Shown one piece after another: positions 15,677 through 23,715 of a DNA stretch of 41,923 nt. The notes under the pieces are model-generated. The model did not search any database and had not been told where the DNA came from. It worked only from the letters and a program-made list of their open reading frames with translations. Position 1 is the stretch's first letter, and the number at the start of each line of letters is the position of its first letter. The DNA is from DTU036 sp964346475 (lineage in GTDB: Bacteria; Bacillota; Clostridia; Peptostreptococcales; Acidaminobacteraceae), in contig CAYFUM010000010.1 in assembly GCA_964346475.1 (NCBI GenBank), positions 1 through 41,923 on the forward strand, written 5' to 3'. The translations under genes were made by a program, and so were the position numbers.

Positions 15677-16221
15677 TGGCTGAAAGAACTATTTTTGCAG
15701 GTTTTGGAGGTCAAGGTGTCATGCTCATGGGCCAGCTTCTAACAGCAGCTGGTATGGCAGAGGAAAAACATGTCTCCTGGCTTCCCTCCTATGGACCTGA
15801 GATGAGGGGAGGAACTGCCAACTGTGCAGTTATGGTGGATGAAAAACCCATCGGTTCTCCCATTGTGGCAGGCAATGCCACCTCAATAATTGTTATGAAC
15901 CAGCCTTCTTTAGTAAAGTTTGAGGAAGACCTGGTGCCTGGCGGAATCTGTCTTATAAACTCTTCTCTAGTCAAGGCCAATCCTTCAAGAGAGGATGTCA
16001 GAGTCTACCACGTGGCGGGTAATGAGATAGCTGCAGAGCTTGGAAATCCCAGGGTTGCAAATATTGTTATGCTAGGTGCTCTGGTGGAGCTCACCGCCTG
16101 TGTAAGCAAGGAAAGTATACTTATGGCCCTGGCCGAGAAGCTGGGACCCACTAGAGCCCATTTGATGGAAATAAATGAAGAGGCTTTTGACAAGGGAGCC
16201 CAGGCAGTAAGAGAGGGTTAA
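15676..16221 (+). CDS. vorC: 2-oxoacid:ferredoxin oxidoreductase, gamma subunit
   Basis: 181-aa CoA-binding-type gamma subunit. It opens with the family hallmark FAGFGGQGVMLMGQLL and continues with WLPSYGPEMRGGTANCAVMV. The length is normal for the gamma chain. It is the last gene of the vor set, and a hairpin follows. No further metabolic gene is attached before the glmM promoter. Confidence 0.94.
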   Translation: MAERTIFAGFGGQGVMLMGQLLTAAGMAEEKHVSWLPSYGPEMRGGTANCAVMVDEKPIGSPIVAGNATSIIVMNQPSLVKFEEDLVPGGICLINSSLVKANPSREDVRVYHVAGNEIAAELGNPRVANIVMLGALVELTACVSKESILMALAEKLGPTRAHLMEINEEAFDKGAQAVREG

Positions 16222-16234
16222 TCAGCTATGAGTA

Positions 16235-16263
16235 CTGGCATAGTCCTTAAAAGACTATGCCAG
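16235..16263 (+). terminator. Strong hairpin after vorC
   Basis: Perfect 11-bp stem CTGGCATAGTC / GACTATGCCAG with a 7-nt loop, 13 bp after vorC. Only TCTTAAAAT follows, so the T-tract is poor. It may terminate weakly or mainly protect the 3' end of the transcript. Confidence 0.6.
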
Positions 16264-16287
16264 TCTTAAAATATCCATGAGGGTTTT

Positions 16288-16316
16288 TTGCAATAAATTC
16301 CATTATGATGTAGAAT
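16288..16316 (+). promoter_or_regulatory. Sigma-A-type promoter of glmM
   Basis: TTGCAA (16288-16293), a 17-bp spacer and TAGAAT (16311-16316) lie 26 bp before the glmM ATG. This separates glmM from the upstream vor operon. Confidence 0.75.
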
Positions 16317-16341
16317 AGCTAACTAGTAGAAAGGAGTATTT

Positions 16342-17691
16342 ATGGGAAAATACTTTGGGACCGATGGGGTTCGGGGTATAGCAGGTAAGGAACTTACCAA
16401 TGAGCTTGCCTATAAACTCGGGCGTTACGGAGCCTATGTAATAACCAAGCACTCACCAAGAAAAAGAGCTAGACTGATCCTGGGCAAGGATACCAGAATA
16501 TCCTCCTATATGCTGGAGGCTGCCATGGTGGCAGGAATCCTCAGTGTGGGCTGTGATCTTACCCTAGTGGGGGTAATACCAACACCGGGTATAGCCTATC
16601 TTGTTAAAGAGGAAGACTATGATGGAGGTATCATGGTCAGCGCCTCCCATAACTCCTATGAGTATAATGGAATAAAGTTTTTTAGTGATCAGGGCTTTAA
16701 GCTAAGTGATCAGATTGAAGAGGAGATTGAGGCCTATCTAGAGGGTGAAAGAACCATTGACGAAGAGTTTATTGGTGAGCATATAGGAAGGCTTGAAGTA
16801 AGAAAAGAATTAAGGGCCAGTTATGTTGAGCACGCCGAGGAGCTCTGCAAAGAAGAGTTGGATGGCCTGAAAATCCTCCTGGATACAGCCCATGGTGCTA
16901 CAAGTAAACTGGCACCCCTGGCTTTTAAAGCCAAGGGAGCCAAGGTAGATGTCATCTACAATGAGCCTAATGGTATAAACATTAATGATGGCTGTGGCTC
17001 CACCTATCTTGATAATCTCAGTGGCAAGGTGGTGGCTGGTGGCTATGATCTGGGCCTGGCCTTCGATGGCGATGGCGATAGGGTCCTGGCGGTTGACCAT
17101 CTGGGTAGAGAGGTAGATGGCGACGCCATAATGGCCATCTGCGCTCTAAGTCTAAGAGATCAGGGACAACTAGAGGGTGGTTTGGTGGCAACGGTTATGA
17201 GTAACCTTGGCTTTTTTAACTATATGAAGGAAAAGGGCATTGAAGTTGTGAGTTCTGCTGTAGGCGACAGGTATGTCCTGGAAAAAATGCTAGAGGAGGG
17301 TCATAACCTGGGTGGGGAGCAGTCGGGCCATGTGATACTCCTCGATAGGAACACCACAGGAGATGGAATCCAAACAGGACTTCTCCTGGCCTCGGCTCTG
17401 GTAGCCAGTGGAAAAAGCCTGGCTGAATGGCGTGATGAAATTCCAAAGTTTCCCCAGTATCTCGCCAATGCTGTGGTGGATAGGGCCAAACAGAAGGACT
17501 ATTTGAATCTGGAAAGAGCCAATAGGAGGATCAGGGAAATAGAAGAAATTCTTGGATCCTCGGGTCGTATCCTTATAAGACCCTCGGGGACCGAGCCCCT
17601 GATAAGGGTAATGCTGGAGGGACCAAATTTGGAAGAAATAAAGAATTTTGCTGAGGAATTAAAGGAAATTTACCTTGAGGAGCTTTCGTGA
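16342..17691 (+). CDS. glmM: Phosphoglucosamine mutase
   Basis: Converts glucosamine-6-phosphate to glucosamine-1-phosphate for peptidoglycan precursors. 449 aa, full length. The phosphoserine is S102 in VSASHNSYEYNG; the Mg-binding loop is FDGDGDR, the sugar-binding loop GGEQSGH and the phosphate-binding loop RPSGTEPLIRVM. The N-terminus GKYFGTDGVRG is typical. The SD AAAGGAG precedes the ATG. In relatives glmM commonly belongs to the cdaA-cdaR operon and GlmM can bind CdaA; here it has its own promoter about 6.8 kb away. It overlaps the next gene by 4 bp (GTGA). Confidence 0.97.
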   Translation: MGKYFGTDGVRGIAGKELTNELAYKLGRYGAYVITKHSPRKRARLILGKDTRISSYMLEAAMVAGILSVGCDLTLVGVIPTPGIAYLVKEEDYDGGIMVSASHNSYEYNGIKFFSDQGFKLSDQIEEEIEAYLEGERTIDEEFIGEHIGRLEVRKELRASYVEHAEELCKEELDGLKILLDTAHGATSKLAPLAFKAKGAKVDVIYNEPNGININDGCGSTYLDNLSGKVVAGGYDLGLAFDGDGDRVLAVDHLGREVDGDAIMAICALSLRDQGQLEGGLVATVMSNLGFFNYMKEKGIEVVSSAVGDRYVLEKMLEEGHNLGGEQSGHVILLDRNTTGDGIQTGLLLASALVASGKSLAEWRDEIPKFPQYLANAVVDRAKQKDYLNLERANRRIREIEEILGSSGRILIRPSGTEPLIRVMLEGPNLEEIKNFAEELKEIYLEELS

Positions 17692-18500
17692 TAGATTATT
17701 TTTACGGCCTTAGTCCCCAGACTATGGCACTTATTGCAACAATATTTACCTGGCTAGCTACGGCGGCAGGAGCAGCCACGGTCTTTTTTATTAGAGGAGA
17801 GATAAAAAAATCCCTCCTAGATGGGATGCTGGGTTTTGCCTCGGGGGTTATGATTGCGGCTAGTTTTTTTAGTCTACTGGAGCCCTCGATAGAGATGGCC
17901 ATAGAGCAGGGTCAGATTTCCTGGCTGCCGGCAGCTCTAGGCTTTGCAGCCGGAGGCCTATTTCTCTATCTTATGGATCGCCTGGTTCCCCACCTCCACG
18001 TCACCGACGATGGACCCGAGGGACCTGACTCCAACTTGAAGAGTTCAATCCTTCTAGTCCTAGCTATAACCCTGCACAATATTCCCGAGGGACTGGCTGT
18101 GGGAGTTGCCTTTGGCGCCGTTAGCAGTCTAGGTCCATCGGCTGTAGCTGGCGCCTGGGTCCTGGCCATGGGTATGGCTCTGCAAAACTTCCCAGAGGGT
18201 ATGGCAGTGTCTATCCCCCTTAAAAAGGAAGGGCTTAGCAACTGGAAGGCCTTTAACTACGGGCAAATTTCTGGCGCAGTTGAACCTATTTTTGGCTTTC
18301 TAGGTGCCCTTGCAGTAGCTAATATAAGGCCAATCCTGCCCTACGCTCTGAGCTTTGCTGCTGGAGCCATGATTTATGTGGTGGCGGAGGAGCTTATCCC
18401 CGAAGCCCATTGTGGCGAGGGAGACCACTCCGATGTGGCTACAGCAGGAGTTATGATAGGCTTTACCATTATGATGATTCTGGATGTAGCTCTTGGTTAG
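17688..18500 (+). CDS. ZIP-family metal transporter (ZupT/GufA-like)
   Basis: 270-aa membrane protein with about eight transmembrane segments that imports divalent metal, probably zinc. The metal-site helices are recognisable: ITLHNIPEGLAVGVAFG in TM4 and ALQNFPEGMAVSIPL in TM5, plus VAEELIPEAH later on. A short cytoplasmic loop after TM3 contains HLHV. The start is GTG at 17688 overlapping the glmM stop (GTGA), so it is translationally coupled to glmM. It is followed by a bidirectional terminator. Confidence 0.9.
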   Translation: MIDYFYGLSPQTMALIATIFTWLATAAGAATVFFIRGEIKKSLLDGMLGFASGVMIAASFFSLLEPSIEMAIEQGQISWLPAALGFAAGGLFLYLMDRLVPHLHVTDDGPEGPDSNLKSSILLVLAITLHNIPEGLAVGVAFGAVSSLGPSAVAGAWVLAMGMALQNFPEGMAVSIPLKKEGLSNWKAFNYGQISGAVEPIFGFLGALAVANIRPILPYALSFAAGAMIYVVAEELIPEAHCGEGDHSDVATAGVMIGFTIMMILDVALG

Positions 18501-18531
18501 GGAGTCTTAATTTTTAATATTATCTGTACTA

Positions 18532-18556
18532 AAAAAAGGTCACATGACCTTTTTTA
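18532..18556. terminator. Bidirectional terminator between the ZIP gene and the ACP gene
   Basis: AAAAAAGGTCA and TGACCTTTTTT form an 11-bp A/T-flanked palindrome with a tiny loop, placed between convergent genes. Confidence 0.88.
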
Positions 18557-18772
18557 TTTTCCCAGCATATCTAAGATGTCCTGAATGGTCTTGACATTCA
18601 TAATAGCATCATCATCTACCAGGATATCAAGCTCCCCTTCTATATTTAAAATCATTTCGGCTGCATCTATGGAATCGGCCTTTAAATCCTCTATAAGCCT
18701 GGTTTCTGGCTTGAGGCTATCCTCTTCAACCCCCATTTGCTCAGCAACGATTCTTTTTACTATATCTATCAC
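18554..18772 (-). CDS. Acyl carrier protein
   Basis: 72-aa acidic four-helix protein. Phosphopantetheine would attach to S34 in DLKADSIDAAEMI; the more usual sequence is DSLD. The start is a GTG at 18772-18770, immediately after the stop of the ABC-F gene (TAAGTG), so it is translationally linked to that gene rather than to fatty-acid synthesis genes. It could be a second, specialised ACP rather than the housekeeping AcpP; the window holds no fab genes to decide. Confidence 0.9.
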   Translation of the reverse strand: MIDIVKRIVAEQMGVEEDSLKPETRLIEDLKADSIDAAEMILNIEGELDILVDDDAIMNVKTIQDILDMLGK

Positions 18773-20629
18773 TTATTTCTCCTCTCCCCAGATCTCATAG
18801 AGCCTGTCTATTTCCTGGAGGTGCTTATCTCTTTCTATTGAAAGATCTCTAATCTTCTGGCTATCATTATAAATTTTCTCATCCAGGAAGGCAAGTTCAA
18901 TTTCTTCTAGCCTCTCCTCTAGCTGGAGGAGCTTTATCTCTACTGGGTCTTCCTCAACCCTTTGCCTGGACCTGCTTTGAGTTTTTGTTCTGGCTTTCTT
19001 TTGCCTGATTTCTTCCTTTTCCGGTGGGAGCAGGCTTTTTTCATAGAGGGCGTAGCCCCCTTCAAAAAGCCTAGAATCCTCGTCCTCTAGAATTAGCAGC
19101 CTGTTACAGACCTTGTTTAGGAAGTACCTATCGTGGCTTACCAGGATGACGCTGCCATCGTAGTGGAGGAGGGCCTCCTCCAGGGTTTCCTTGCTATAGA
19201 TGTCCAGGTGGTTGGTGGGCTCATCTAGAAGCAGGAGGTTTCTCTCCTCCAGCATGAGCATAAGAAGTCGCAGCCGGGCCTTTTCGCCTCCGCTCAGGCT
19301 ATCTATGCTCTTAAAGACCTCCTCTCCAGTAAAGAGAAACTGGGCTAGAAGGGAGCGGATCTGGCCATGGTTATACTGGGAGAAGTGGCTGTTTATAAAG
19401 CTGACCATATCCTGGGAAGTTCTAAGTTCCTGTTGGTGCTGGCTATAGTAGCCCCTATCCACTCCCGGTCCAAAGACTATTCTGCCTCCCAGGGGGGAAA
19501 TCTTACCTGCTAGAAGCCTCATCAGGGTGGTCTTGCCCGAACCATTGGCGCCTATTACCCCCAGGATATCCCCCTTGTAGAGGGAGAAATCAAGGTCGGT
19601 AAAAAGTCTCTTGTCGGAAAAACCCATGGTCAGTTCCTCGCTGCGCAGGATGTCCTGGCCGGTAGCCCTGGCAGCTTTAAAGCGCAGGTTTATGTCTCTA
19701 GAAATCCAAAGAGGGGCAGAGGGTATCTCCATCCTCTCTATCTTTTTCTCCCTGTCCCTGGCAATGGAAGCAAACTTTTCACTGCTATGGGATCTCTGTT
19801 TAAAAACCCTGAGCTTCTCTTCCTCGGCCTTTAGCTTCTTAGTAAGATTTTGGTAGCGCCTTTCCTCCTGGAGGTAGATTTCTCTTTTTTTATCCCTGTA
19901 GGCACTGTAGTTGCCTGGAAACCAGCGACCTCTACCGGCTTCTATCTCATAGATCTTTCCAACTGTCCTATCTAAAAATTCCCTGTCGTGGGTCACCAGG
20001 ACCACGGCAGTGTCCAGGCTAGAAATATAGGTCTCTAGCCAGGCCAGGGCCTTCATGTCCAGGTGGTTGGTGGGCTCGTCCAGGAGGAGGACATGGGCGG
20101 GTGAAGCCAGGAGCCTGGCCAGGTAGAGCCTTCTCTCCTCTCCTCCCGATAGGCTATTTACCCTGCGCTCAAAGTCCTTTTCTTCAAAGCCCAGGCCCCT
20201 TAGGATGCCCCTTACTTGGGAGTTGGCAGCGTAGCCATTTTTTTCCTGGAAGAGCTCAAGCTTTTCTCCATAGTCCTTTAGGAGGAGCTGGTCGTGGGGA
20301 TTTTTCTCCAGTTCCAATTGGATCTTGAAGATTTCATCCTCCAGTTTAAAGATATCCTCATAGGCCTCCATACAGTAGGCGAGAATAGTCTTATCTCCAG
20401 CTGTGGGCATCTGGGAGAGGTAACCAAGACTTAGGTTTTTACCAAAAAATACCTGCCCCTGGTCGAGGGCTAGGCTGCCCTCAATGACCCTGAGTAGGCT
20501 GGTTTTTCCTGATCCGTTGCGGCCAATTAGACCGATTTTTTCGCCTTCCTTCACCTGGAAGTTAAGGTCTTCAAAAAGTTTTTGTTCATCGAAGCTCTTA
20601 TAGGCTCCGCTAACCTGTAGCGCAATCAT
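18773..20629 (-). CDS. ABC-F family ATPase (Uup/YdiF-like)
   Basis: 618-aa soluble protein with two ABC domains and no transmembrane segment; ABC-F proteins act on the ribosome. Domain 1 has Walker A GRNGSGKT, signature LSGGEERRLYLA and Walker B LLLDEPTNHLD. Domain 2 has GANGSGKT, LSGGEKARLRLL and LLLDEPTNHLD. A charged linker lies between them, and the C-terminal region (about 535-618) is a Lys/Glu-rich coiled coil. The ATG has no evident SD, and a TACAAT -10 lies 6 bp upstream, suggesting a leaderless message. A housekeeping rather than drug-resistance role is likely but not provable here. Confidence 0.92.
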   Translation of the reverse strand: MIALQVSGAYKSFDEQKLFEDLNFQVKEGEKIGLIGRNGSGKTSLLRVIEGSLALDQGQVFFGKNLSLGYLSQMPTAGDKTILAYCMEAYEDIFKLEDEIFKIQLELEKNPHDQLLLKDYGEKLELFQEKNGYAANSQVRGILRGLGFEEKDFERRVNSLSGGEERRLYLARLLASPAHVLLLDEPTNHLDMKALAWLETYISSLDTAVVLVTHDREFLDRTVGKIYEIEAGRGRWFPGNYSAYRDKKREIYLQEERRYQNLTKKLKAEEEKLRVFKQRSHSSEKFASIARDREKKIERMEIPSAPLWISRDINLRFKAARATGQDILRSEELTMGFSDKRLFTDLDFSLYKGDILGVIGANGSGKTTLMRLLAGKISPLGGRIVFGPGVDRGYYSQHQQELRTSQDMVSFINSHFSQYNHGQIRSLLAQFLFTGEEVFKSIDSLSGGEKARLRLLMLMLEERNLLLLDEPTNHLDIYSKETLEEALLHYDGSVILVSHDRYFLNKVCNRLLILEDEDSRLFEGGYALYEKSLLPPEKEEIRQKKARTKTQSRSRQRVEEDPVEIKLLQLEERLEEIELAFLDEKIYNDSQKIRDLSIERDKHLQEIDRLYEIWGEEK

Positions 20630-20635
20630 AGGGAT

Positions 20636-20664
20636 ATTGTAGCATGATAGGGCTTTTCTTTAAA
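20636..20664 (-). promoter_or_regulatory. Promoter of the ABC-F/ACP pair, very short leader
   Basis: On the minus strand TTTAAA (20664-20659), a 17-bp spacer and TACAAT (20641-20636). The expected transcription start falls at or next to the ATG (20629). Confidence 0.5.
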
Positions 20665-20786
20665 GTTCTAGATATTTGCCTAGTCTATTTAAGAGGGATT
20701 TAAGGACAGAAGGGGAGGAGTTTTCTTGAAAAATATCTAGATTGATAAAGTAGAAAAAAATAAAGCCCCTGATTATTGTCATATTA

Positions 20787-20815
20787 TTGACATATGCTAA
20801 CATCTTTGTTAAGAT
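20787..20815 (+). promoter_or_regulatory. Promoter of rex-marR with Rex-like half-site
   Basis: TTGACA (20787-20792), a 17-bp spacer and TAAGAT (20810-20815). TTGTTAA (20806-20812), which matches one half of the clostridial Rex operator as I recall it, overlaps the -10. The 11-mer at 20807-20817 recurs at the gdh promoter. Confidence 0.6.
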
Positions 20816-20846
20816 TAGATTAATATAAAAAGGGAGGATGGAGTAA

Positions 20847-21464
20847 ATGGACAAGGATATTTCCATGGCAGTGATTCGCCGCCTACCCAAGTATCATCGC
20901 TGTCTACACGATATGCTGGAGCGTGGTATCCATCGCATATCCAGTAAGGATCTTAGCGATGTTATTGGATTTAGCGCTTCACAGATACGTCAGGACTTTA
21001 ACAACTTCGGTGCCTTTGGCCAGCAGGGCTATGGCTACAATGTGGAGGAGTTATTCTCAGAGATCTCAGATATAATTGGACTAAGCAAGAAGTATCATAT
21101 GGTGATAATTGGAGCAGGAAACTTGGGGGGAGCCCTAGCCAACTATGGTTTTGAAAAGCTAGGATTTCATGTTGACGCACTTTTTGATAATGACTCCAAG
21201 AAAATAGGCAAGAAGATAGCAGGCATTGAGGTACTGGATATCAATATCCTGGAGACCTATATGTCGGGTAATGAAGTGGATATTGCGGTTATTGCAACAC
21301 CTGCTTCTATAGCCCAAAATATTGCCGACAGGCTTAGTATTTCTAGAACCAGGAGTATTTGGAACTTTGCCCCAACGGATATAACAGTACCCGAGGACAT
21401 AAAGCTTGAGAGTGTCCACCTGGTGGATAGCCTAATGACCCTGGCCTATCTACTCAATGATTAA
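20847..21464 (+). CDS. rex: Redox-sensing transcriptional repressor Rex
   Basis: 205-aa dimeric repressor that leaves DNA when NADH is high and so controls fermentation genes. The N-terminal winged helix (about 1-75) contains LPKYHRCLHDML, RISSKDLSDVIGFSASQIRQD and the family mark FGAFGQQGYGYNV. The C-terminal Rossmann domain has IIGAGNLGGALANY and the acidic strand end ALFDND. ATG 20847 follows a purine-rich SD (GGGAGGATGGAG). It overlaps the next regulator gene by 1 base. Expected targets nearby are gdh, the hydrogenase and its own promoter. Confidence 0.96.
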   Translation: MDKDISMAVIRRLPKYHRCLHDMLERGIHRISSKDLSDVIGFSASQIRQDFNNFGAFGQQGYGYNVEELFSEISDIIGLSKKYHMVIIGAGNLGGALANYGFEKLGFHVDALFDNDSKKIGKKIAGIEVLDINILETYMSGNEVDIAVIATPASIAQNIADRLSISRTRSIWNFAPTDITVPEDIKLESVHLVDSLMTLAYLLND

Positions 21465-21916
21465 TGGCCCACTATAAGAAGGAAATTAACAAGTGGCTCT
21501 ATATACTTTTAGATAAGTTTTTTCTCGACGGAGCCTTTATAGACAAGCACTCTGAACTAAATGCCCAGGAATGCTATGGGCTTATACGTTTGGAGGATGG
21601 TATGAGTCTGACAGAGTTTAGCCTCTTTTATAATGAAAGTAGGAGGGTAAATCAGGCTTATTTAATGAAGCTTACAAGACTTGCCTACATAGAAAAAAGG
21701 CCAGATCCCGAGGATCAAAGAAAGAAGCTTCTCTATCTCACCCCCAGGGGCCTAGAGAAGAAGGAGTATCTAGCAGAGCTTCTGGAAGATCATCTAGAGG
21801 GGATACTTAATGAACTTACCTACAATGATTCCCTAGGGGTTCTCAAGTTTATCTCTAAAATAAATCAATTGACTGTAGAAAAATTTGACCATACAAAGGA
21901 GAAAAGACAGGAGTAA
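21464..21916 (+). CDS. MarR-family transcriptional regulator
   Basis: 150-aa winged-helix protein. The order of elements fits MarR: an N-terminal dimer helix, the recognition region MSLTEFSLFYNESRRVNQAYLMKL, the wing YIEKRPDPEDQRKKLLYLTPRGLEKK and a C-terminal dimer helix. The DxRxK-type wing is a strong MarR mark. It starts inside the rex stop codon, so it is cotranscribed and coupled with rex. The ligand is unknown. A terminator hairpin overlaps its stop codon. Confidence 0.82.
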   Translation: MAHYKKEINKWLYILLDKFFLDGAFIDKHSELNAQECYGLIRLEDGMSLTEFSLFYNESRRVNQAYLMKLTRLAYIEKRPDPEDQRKKLLYLTPRGLEKKEYLAELLEDHLEGILNELTYNDSLGVLKFISKINQLTVEKFDHTKEKRQE

Positions 21917-21928
21917 TCCTGTCTTTTT
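21902..21928 (+). terminator. Intrinsic terminator of rex-marR
   Basis: AAAAGACAGGA / TCCTGTCTTTT with a GTAA loop and trailing T. The stop codon of the marR gene lies in the loop. Confidence 0.9.
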
Positions 21929-21952
21929 CTATGTCTTGAACAATTATAAGTA

Positions 21953-22120
21953 TTATGCTGGGATTGGAGCGTCTACAGGGCAGACGTTGGAGCAGGCACC
22001 ACAGTCGATGCACTGGTCAGCGTCAATAACGTAGATATCTCCCTCAGAAATACAATCAACTGGGCACTCTGGAGCACAGGCTCCACAGGCAATGCAGCTG
22101 TCTTGAATTACATAGGCCAT
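21953..22120 (-). CDS. Clostridial-type 2x[4Fe-4S] ferredoxin
   Basis: 55-aa electron carrier with two CxxCxxCxxxC(P) clusters: CIACGACAPECP and CIDCGACSNVCP. I place the start at the ATG 22120-22118 because AAAGGAGG lies 7 bp upstream; an upstream in-frame extension lacks an SD. It is probably the main soluble ferredoxin, accepting electrons from Vor and donating them to the hydrogenase. It has its own promoter and stands alone, divergent from gdh. Confidence 0.95.
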   Translation of the reverse strand: MAYVIQDSCIACGACAPECPVDCISEGDIYVIDADQCIDCGACSNVCPVDAPIPA

Positions 22121-22174
22121 ATTTGTTACCTCCTTTATAGTCTGTATACAGTATAGTCCTGAAATTTTACCTCG

Positions 22175-22203
22175 TCTATAGCTTAACAAGACATAGTTGT
22201 AAA
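22175..22203 (-). promoter_or_regulatory. Promoter of the ferredoxin gene
   Basis: On the minus strand TTTACA (22203-22198), a 17-bp spacer and TATAGA (22180-22175), with about 55 bp of leader before the ATG. Confidence 0.6.
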
Positions 22204-22286
22204 AAGATGCTTATTAATAACGATTCTCATTTATTACCTTGACAAAAAACGCTTAATTTTCAGCAGAAATGTTAAAGCCTTCTGGC

Positions 22287-22315
22287 TTGATAGAGCTGGC
22301 AAGGAGTGTTAAGAT
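22287..22315 (+). promoter_or_regulatory. Promoter of gdh
   Basis: TTGATA (22287-22292), a 17-bp spacer and TAAGAT (22310-22315). TGTTAAGATTA (22307-22317) overlaps the -10 exactly as in the rex promoter, and TATATTAAC follows. A separate TTGACA at 22239 has no matching -10. Confidence 0.55.
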
Positions 22316-22346
22316 TAAAGTATATTAACCTAAGGAGGACTGAGTT

Positions 22347-23612
22347 TTGTCAAAAGTTACTGTCAATCCACTGGAAAGTGCCCAGCTACAAATCAAGAAG
22401 GCCTGTGAGGCTCTAGGGCTGGAGCAAGGCGTATATGAACTATTAAAGGAACCTCAAAGAGTAATAGAGATAAGCATTCCTGTAAAAATGGACGATGGTT
22501 CTTTACAAGTAATCAAGGGTTGGAGATCTTTACATAATGATGCAGTTGGACCTGGAAAGGGAGGGATTCGTTTCCATCCTGGCGTCTATCACGATGAAGT
22601 AAAGGCCCTTTCAATCTGGATGACCTTCAAATGCTGTGTTACAGGCATTCCCTATGGTGGAGCCAAGGGTGGGGTTTGTGTTGACTCCCTCAAGCTCTCT
22701 GATAGAGAACTAGAGCAGGTGGCTAGAGGCTACGTAAGAGGCATGTACCGCTATCTAGGTGAAAAAATAGACGTACCAGCACCTGATGTAGGAACTAGTG
22801 GCAAGGTAATGGGCTGGATGGTTGATGAGTACTGCAAGCTGACAGGCGAGCAGACAATCGGTGTCTTCACTGGAAAGCCAGTAGAATTTGGTGGATCCAA
22901 GGGAAGAAATGAAGCTACAGGCTTTGGCGTTGCCGTAGTTGCCAGGGAGGCAGCCAGGGAGCTGAACTTTGATCTTGCAGGTTCCAGGGTAGCAGTCCAG
23001 GGCTTTGGAAATGTTGGTAGCTTCACAGTTAAGAACTTTATAAGACTAGGAGCCAAGGTTGTAGCTATAGCAGAGTGGGAGCCAGAAAATGGAACCTATG
23101 CTATCTACAAGGAAGAGGGCTTTGACTTTGATGAGCTGGCAGCCTATCAAAAAGAGCACAAAAAGCTAGTAGGCTTCCCAGGAGCCCAGGCCATAAGCCT
23201 AGAAGACTTCTGGAAGATTTCTGTTGATGTCATGGTACCTGCAGCTCTAGAAAATGCCATTGATGTGGAGCAGGCTAGGCTACTAGACTGTAAGCTAGTT
23301 GTCGAGGCAGCCAATGGCCCCGTAACACCAGCAGCCGATGAGGTCCTAAAGGAGAGAAATATAGTCCTGACACCAGATATTTTATCCAACGCCGGTGGAG
23401 TTACAGTATCCTACTTCGAGTGGGTACAAAACCTCTATGGCTACTACTGGACAGAAGAAGAGGTTGAAGCCAAGGAAGAAGAGGCCATGGTCTCTGCCTT
23501 TAAGGATATCTGGGCAATTAAGGAAGAACATAAGGTCAGCGTAAGGGAGGCAGCCTACCTGCACTCAGTTAAAAAAGTTGCTGAAGTTATGAAAATCCGA
23601 GGTTGGTACTAG
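22347..23612 (+). CDS. gdhA: Glutamate dehydrogenase (Glu/Leu/Phe/Val dehydrogenase family)
   Basis: 421-aa enzyme interconverting glutamate and 2-oxoglutarate plus ammonia; in fermenting clostridia it runs in the deaminating, NADH-forming direction. The catalytic Lys region is GIPYGGAKGGVCVD, the substrate region is RSLHNDAVGPGKGGIRFHPG and the nucleotide-binding motif is VAVQGFGNVGSFT. The start is TTG at 22347 with the SD AAGGAGG (22332-22338). It is monocistronic between its promoter and a terminator. The acid residue E in AIAEWEPENG after the second Rossmann strand fits NAD rather than NADP preference, but that is an inference. Confidence 0.94.
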   Translation: MSKVTVNPLESAQLQIKKACEALGLEQGVYELLKEPQRVIEISIPVKMDDGSLQVIKGWRSLHNDAVGPGKGGIRFHPGVYHDEVKALSIWMTFKCCVTGIPYGGAKGGVCVDSLKLSDRELEQVARGYVRGMYRYLGEKIDVPAPDVGTSGKVMGWMVDEYCKLTGEQTIGVFTGKPVEFGGSKGRNEATGFGVAVVAREAARELNFDLAGSRVAVQGFGNVGSFTVKNFIRLGAKVVAIAEWEPENGTYAIYKEEGFDFDELAAYQKEHKKLVGFPGAQAISLEDFWKISVDVMVPAALENAIDVEQARLLDCKLVVEAANGPVTPAADEVLKERNIVLTPDILSNAGGVTVSYFEWVQNLYGYYWTEEEVEAKEEEAMVSAFKDIWAIKEEHKVSVREAAYLHSVKKVAEVMKIRGWY

Positions 23613-23619
23613 AAAATTA

Positions 23620-23645
23620 GACCCGGTGAAAAACCGGGTCTTTTT
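23620..23645 (+). terminator. Intrinsic terminator of gdh
   Basis: GACCCGGT / ACCGGGTC with a 5-nt loop and TTTTT, 7 bp after the stop codon. Confidence 0.95.
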
Positions 23646-23715
23646 AATTACAAATTATCTTTATTTTTTTTGGTTTTATGCTATAGTTATCATGTAAGAA
23701 AACCAAGGAGGCGTG

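Noticed and set aside
20660..20890. Minus-strand ORF upstream of and overlapping rex
   Set aside because: Starts inside rex, has no SD, and its hydrophobic translation comes from AT-rich promoter DNA.
22239..22267. TTGACA at 22239 as the gdh promoter
   Set aside because: The bases at the correct distance (AGCAGA) do not make a -10; the TTGATA/TAAGAT pair closer to the gene is better.
23646..23715. Purine riboswitch before the NCS2 permease
   Set aside because: The gap after the gdh terminator is about 70 bp and lacks the conserved purine-aptamer loops.
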